DNA of 64,000 nt from Deltaproteobacteria bacterium (GTDB lineage: Bacteria > Desulfobacterota > Binatia > HRBIN30 > CADEER01): assembly GCA_029262455.1 (NCBI GenBank), contig JAJCZJ010000094.1, positions 62,001-126,000 of the forward strand. The letters are read 5' to 3'. Made by a program: the position numbers and the translations under genes. Shown here piece by piece: positions 60,843 through 64,000 of the stretch (the stretch's first letter is position 1; every line of letters begins with the position of its first letter). Below the pieces are notes generated by a model, which saw only the letters and a program-made list of their open reading frames with translations, had not been told where the DNA came from and ran no database searches.

Positions 60843-61979
60843 TCAGCGTTCGCGCTTGACCGCGCCGCGGCGCGCGTCTGGTGGGCGGCTGCGCGGAAGC
60901 TGGCCGAGCACGCCACCGTCGCGCTGCCACAACCGCACCACTCCATCTAGGCTCGCCGAGACGACATGGCCACCTGCCTCGATGTCCACCGCCGTTACCG
61001 CGCGGCCATGCTTGCGCAACACTTGCGCAGGCGCGTCGCCATCCAACTCGTGCAAACGCGCTGTGCCGTCCAGCCCCGCCGAAGCGAACCAATTCTCATC
61101 CGGCGCCATTGCCAACGCCCGTACGTGATGGCCATCGTGAATCTCACCCCAATGCCGCACCAATCCCCCATCGATGCGCCAGCGGCTGAAACCTCCTTCA
61201 AAATCGCTCGCGATGAAAGTCTTGCCATCGGGCAGGAACGCAATCGAGCGGTCCCAGCCCCACTGCACATCCCAGCGCACGAGATTCGGCAACATCTTTG
61301 CGTAACGACGGTTGGCCTCTCGATAACTCACCAGCGGCTCGACCTTTGCACCGATCCTCCAACCTCGGAGCAGCGTATCGGCTCCCTCGGAGACCAAGAC
61401 GGTTCCATCCGGCGAGAAGGCCACCGCCAACACCAACCCGTCGTGTGCCAGCTCCCGACGCAGGGCGAGCGTACCGTCGTGACGCCAGAAATGGAGCCCC
61501 CCAGCGTCGCTCCCCGACACCAAGAGGTCCCCGAAGGCGGCGACAGCATGGACGACCTGACCCTCTGAATCGCGCCGCCACAACAACTCGCCGCGCCGTG
61601 ACCAAAGGGCCACCTTGCCATCCAGCTGTCCGACGAAGAGAGCCTCGCCGCCAGCCGAGAAACACACGCTTCGCGCCGCCGCCGGCAGGATCCGAGTTCT
61701 CACATACGACGAGTCCGCAGCGCGCTCCCAGAGCTGCAGGTCTCCATCGCGCTCCATCACCAACAACCGGCCTTCACCGGTCGGATCAAATAGCACGCGG
61801 CGCGGATGGACCGTCCCTGGCAGTCGCCGAGTCAGAGTCGGAACCGCATCGGGCGGTGCGGTCGGCAACACCACCGGTGCCGGGGCTACGTTCGCATTTC
61901 CGGTATTGCCGCGGTTACAACTTCCCGTACTCATTACAACGAGCGCCACTGCGACGAGAGTCAGCCGTTCGCGAGACAT
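60843..61979 (-). CDS. WD40-repeat lipoprotein
   Basis: 378 residues. Lipoprotein-type N-terminus (LTLVAVALVVMSTGSC, lipobox TGSC) then a beta-propeller with WD40-like blades: LLVMERDGDLQLWERA, ALFVGQLDGKVALWSRRG, LLVSGSDAGGLHFWRHDG, VLVSEGADTLLRGWRIG, FASAGLDGTARLHELDG and VVSASLDGVVRLWQRDG. Probably an envelope protein that binds a partner protein. ATG 61979 is 26 bases after the lolC-type gene stop, and the two may be co-transcribed. Confidence 0.8.
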   Translation of the reverse strand: MSRERLTLVAVALVVMSTGSCNRGNTGNANVAPAPVVLPTAPPDAVPTLTRRLPGTVHPRRVLFDPTGEGRLLVMERDGDLQLWERAADSSYVRTRILPAAARSVCFSAGGEALFVGQLDGKVALWSRRGELLWRRDSEGQVVHAVAAFGDLLVSGSDAGGLHFWRHDGTLALRRELAHDGLVLAVAFSPDGTVLVSEGADTLLRGWRIGAKVEPLVSYREANRRYAKMLPNLVRWDVQWGWDRSIAFLPDGKTFIASDFEGGFSRWRIDGGLVRHWGEIHDGHHVRALAMAPDENWFASAGLDGTARLHELDGDAPAQVLRKHGRAVTAVDIEAGGHVVSASLDGVVRLWQRDGGVLGQLPRSRPPDARRGAVKRER

Positions 61980-62005
61980 CAATTCAGCCGGCCGTGACCG
62001 CCGCC

Positions 62006-63253
62006 TCACTCGTAGCGCAGCACATCGACCGGAGCGAGTCGCGCCGCTTGATGAGCCGGGTAAAGCGTCGCCAGCAGGCTGATCGTAAACGCCGAGCCAG
62101 CAACCAAGACGAAGTACCGTCCGTAGATCCGAACCGGAACCGTAGCGACGTAGAAGACATCCTCGGGAAGATCGATAAAGTGATAGTGCCGCAACGCGTA
62201 GCAACCGAGGTAGCCGAGCACGGTCCCGACCGCTGTCCCCGCTACCCCGATCACCAGTCCTTTGGCGATAAAAATGCGCCGAATCGATTTCGCCGTCGCA
62301 CCCATCGAACGCAAAATCGCCACGTCCTTGCGCTTCTCTGTCACCACCATGATCAGCGTCGCGAGGATCGTGAAGGCAGCCACCAACACAATCAGCAACA
62401 GAACGATAAAGTAGACTGTCTTCTGCAGCCGCAACGCCGCAAAGAGGTTCTCGTTGCTCTGCATCCAGTCGCGCACACGGTACGGGAAACCTATGGACTC
62501 CCTGATATTCTCAGCAATCGTCGGCGCCGCCTCGAGATCGTCCACTTTCACTTCGATACTGCTCACGCCCTCACTCATGCCAAAGAGCTTCTGTGCCTCG
62601 GCTAAAGACAGGTAGGCAACGGCTTTGTCGTATTCCGGCATACCCGAATCGAACAATCCCGCCACCGCCAGCCGCCGCATTCGCGGCACACCGGAACCAG
62701 CCCCGGGCGCTACCGGGATGGCTGCACTGACCGCCTCACCGACCTCAACACGCAACTCGTCGGCTAGACGTTTTCCAAGGAAGATCCCCGGCAATCGCGC
62801 TACCACGCCGCGGCCATCGGACAACGGGACCGCATAGCTCCGTCCCAGCTGCGCAAAGTCCCCCGCCACGACATGACGGCCCAGGTCGCGGTCCAAACCA
62901 GCCTCGACGCCGCGGACAAACACGCCTGCGACCCGGTCACGGTTCGACAACATCAGATTGCCGTAGACGTACGCCGCCGCACTAGTAACACCATCAATCG
63001 CGTGGAGTTCCGCAACCAACTTCTCTGGCTCTTCGATTGAACCGAATTGGTGCATGACCAAGACATGCGGATTGAACCCAACGATTCGGTCGCGCAGATC
63101 CTCCTCGAACCCAGTCATCACACCCAGGACGATGTCGAGCGTCATGACTCCGATCGCAATACCAATCCCAGAGAAAAGCGTCAGCAGCGAAACAAATGCT
63201 TCACTGCGCTTCGCCCGCAAGTAACGCAATCCAATGAACAGTTCGTACGGCAT
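62006..63253 (-). CDS. Lipoprotein-releasing system permease (LolC/LolE family)
   Basis: 415 residues. N-terminal LFIGLRYLRAKRSEAFVSLLTLFSGIGIAIGVMTLDIVLGVMTGFEEDLRDRI is a LolC/E signature, followed by a periplasmic MacB-like domain and three C-terminal helices (FtsX-type; EKRKDVAILRSMGATAKSIRRIF). It extracts lipoproteins from the inner membrane with LolD and LolA. No lolD is present in the window. The neighbour, a WD40 lipoprotein, would be a plausible cargo. Confidence 0.92.
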   Translation of the reverse strand: MPYELFIGLRYLRAKRSEAFVSLLTLFSGIGIAIGVMTLDIVLGVMTGFEEDLRDRIVGFNPHVLVMHQFGSIEEPEKLVAELHAIDGVTSAAAYVYGNLMLSNRDRVAGVFVRGVEAGLDRDLGRHVVAGDFAQLGRSYAVPLSDGRGVVARLPGIFLGKRLADELRVEVGEAVSAAIPVAPGAGSGVPRMRRLAVAGLFDSGMPEYDKAVAYLSLAEAQKLFGMSEGVSSIEVKVDDLEAAPTIAENIRESIGFPYRVRDWMQSNENLFAALRLQKTVYFIVLLLIVLVAAFTILATLIMVVTEKRKDVAILRSMGATAKSIRRIFIAKGLVIGVAGTAVGTVLGYLGCYALRHYHFIDLPEDVFYVATVPVRIYGRYFVLVAGSAFTISLLATLYPAHQAARLAPVDVLRYE

Positions 63254-63256
63254 CGC

Positions 63257-63661
63257 TTATAACGCTCGAAAAACACCAACGGCCAGCATCACGAAACCCA
63301 AAACCCCTGCTGGCGCCCCAACCGCTCCGAGAATCCTCGGAACGATAGGACGATCGACATACTCATCACGAACGTCCTGCAGCCAATTGATCGTATCCTT
63401 GGCGGCAATCGCAATCGACGAAAACACCAGGGCCGCAGCCGCCATCAGCTCGTTGTCGGCCGACAATGCCGAGAGGCGGACAGCGAAAACCAAGCCCAAC
63501 AACATTGCACCCTGCATGTAGGGGCCGACGTGAGCCATCACCAAATAGCGATGCGCATATTCACGGCGCTGTCTCGCGACCGCAAAAAACAGCCCGGTGA
63601 CATAACCGTACCCGAGGTTGAGCATCCCGCCGACGATAAGGACCCGCTCCGCGTCACTCAT
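63257..63661 (-). CDS. Small four-helix membrane protein, unknown function
   Basis: 134 residues with four hydrophobic segments: VLIVGGMLNLGYGYVTGLFFAV, MAHVGPYMQGAMLLGLVFAV, LMAAAALVFSSIAIAAKDTI and ILGAVGAPAGVLGFVMLAVGVF. The layout resembles small membrane isomerase or mutase families such as hydroxylaminobenzene mutase, but I cannot confirm a family. The start overlaps the stop of the GST gene by ATGA. Confidence 0.65.
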   Translation of the reverse strand: MSDAERVLIVGGMLNLGYGYVTGLFFAVARQRREYAHRYLVMAHVGPYMQGAMLLGLVFAVRLSALSADNELMAAAALVFSSIAIAAKDTINWLQDVRDEYVDRPIVPRILGAVGAPAGVLGFVMLAVGVFRAL

Positions 63662-64000
63662 GTAGCACCACCCAAAACATCGTTCATTGCCACGTGCCCA
63701 GGCAACGCCGCGAGGTCAGCCAACCAACGACGAACCTCAGCATAAGGAGAGAGATCAAACCCCCCTTCGTCGGCGACATGGGTATAAGCGTAGAGCGCAA
63801 TGTCGGCGATCGAAAGTTTCTCTCCGACCAGGAATTTCTTCCCATCGAGATGTCCGTCCAGAACAGCGAGGGCATCGAGCCCAGGTTGTCGTCGGCGATC
63901 GAGATCAGCCCGCAAGGCGTCGGTCATCTCTCGATGCTGCAACAAAAACCGAGACGTAGCGATATAGGGCTCGTGGCTGTACTGCTCGAAGAACATCCAC
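63658..64000 (-). CDS. Glutathione S-transferase family protein (partial, C-terminal part)
   Basis: The C-terminal 114 residues are visible; the N-terminal thioredoxin-like domain lies beyond the right edge. WMFFEQYSHEPYIATSRF and LSIADIALYAYTHVADEGGFDL, with the N-capping motif of helix 6, are typical of bacterial GSTs. It ends FDLSPYAEVRRWLADLAALPGHV. It overlaps the following small membrane protein gene by ATGA, so both may act together; glutathione itself can be made through gshB elsewhere in the window. Confidence 0.92.
   Translation of the reverse strand, partial: WMFFEQYSHEPYIATSRFLLQHREMTDALRADLDRRRQPGLDALAVLDGHLDGKKFLVGEKLSIADIALYAYTHVADEGGFDLSPYAEVRRWLADLAALPGHVAMNDVLGGAT

Overview
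The window is high-GC bacterial DNA that looks chromosomal. The core genes (division and cell-wall cluster, rpsU-cvpA-dnaG-rpoD, rnpB, lolC-type permease, prmA-rsmE, gshB) are proteobacteria-like. Several exported proteins carry a Cys-flanked double EF-hand (GDCxGDG...ELVxAVxxxL...C). From memory this is typical of uncultured lineages once filed under Deltaproteobacteria, such as Candidatus Binatota. That placement is an inference, not a measurement.

Layout: 1-6.1 kb holds a minus-strand dcw cluster mraZ-ftsL-ftsI-murF-mraY-murD (murD runs off the left edge). It has an array of MraZ boxes next to a sigma70-type promoter, but rsmH and murE are absent from their usual places. 6.4-13.5 kb holds an exported Asp-box propeller protein, then a carbamoyltransferase / methyltransferase / SxtJ / DUF5989 cluster, with an SGNH hydrolase divergent to it. 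13.8-24.8 kb holds an amidohydrolase, a TPR-cyclase, RNase P RNA, a coiled-coil zinc-ribbon protein, tRNA-Met, the rpoD/dnaG/cvpA/rpsU block, a GDPD and prmA-rsmE. 24.9-33.1 kb holds gshB and an exported copper-monooxygenase-like protein interrupted by an EF-hand module, plus tRNA-Phe, an aldo/keto reductase and small exported proteins, with dispersed repeats between them.

33.3-37.6 kb is the most unusual stretch. It is a two-gene unit encoding a trypsin-like protease fused to a DNA/RNA non-specific nuclease, translationally coupled to a TPR protein with a second trypsin-like protease. Neither has a signal peptide, and all catalytic residues look intact. A MITE-like repeat lies just downstream and a palindrome overlaps the candidate promoter. 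I read it as a candidate proteolysis-controlled nuclease (conflict or defence) system.

37.7-48.2 kb is accessory: exported hypotheticals, a BtrH-like protein, carboxylesterase, EF-hand proteins, MpaB-like protein, lysoplasmalogenase-like protein, inositol monophosphatase and a ferritin-like protein. 48.4-52.7 kb is a surface-lipoprotein locus: a large Big2-type lipoprotein diverges from an HTH regulator plus a second lipoprotein, with two promoters whose -35 elements overlap next to a palindrome. The regulator's mRNA looks leaderless.

52.7-64 kb holds an ECF41-like sigma factor coupled to an FAD oxidoreductase, then TauE-type permease, a second copy of the MITE-like repeat, Zn alcohol dehydrogenase, an exported methyltransferase, HAD, a xylose-isomerase-like protein, a protein with six EF-hand repeats, a WD40 lipoprotein, LolC/E, a small membrane protein and a partial GST. 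I saw no CRISPR array, integrase, transposase gene or rRNA operon.
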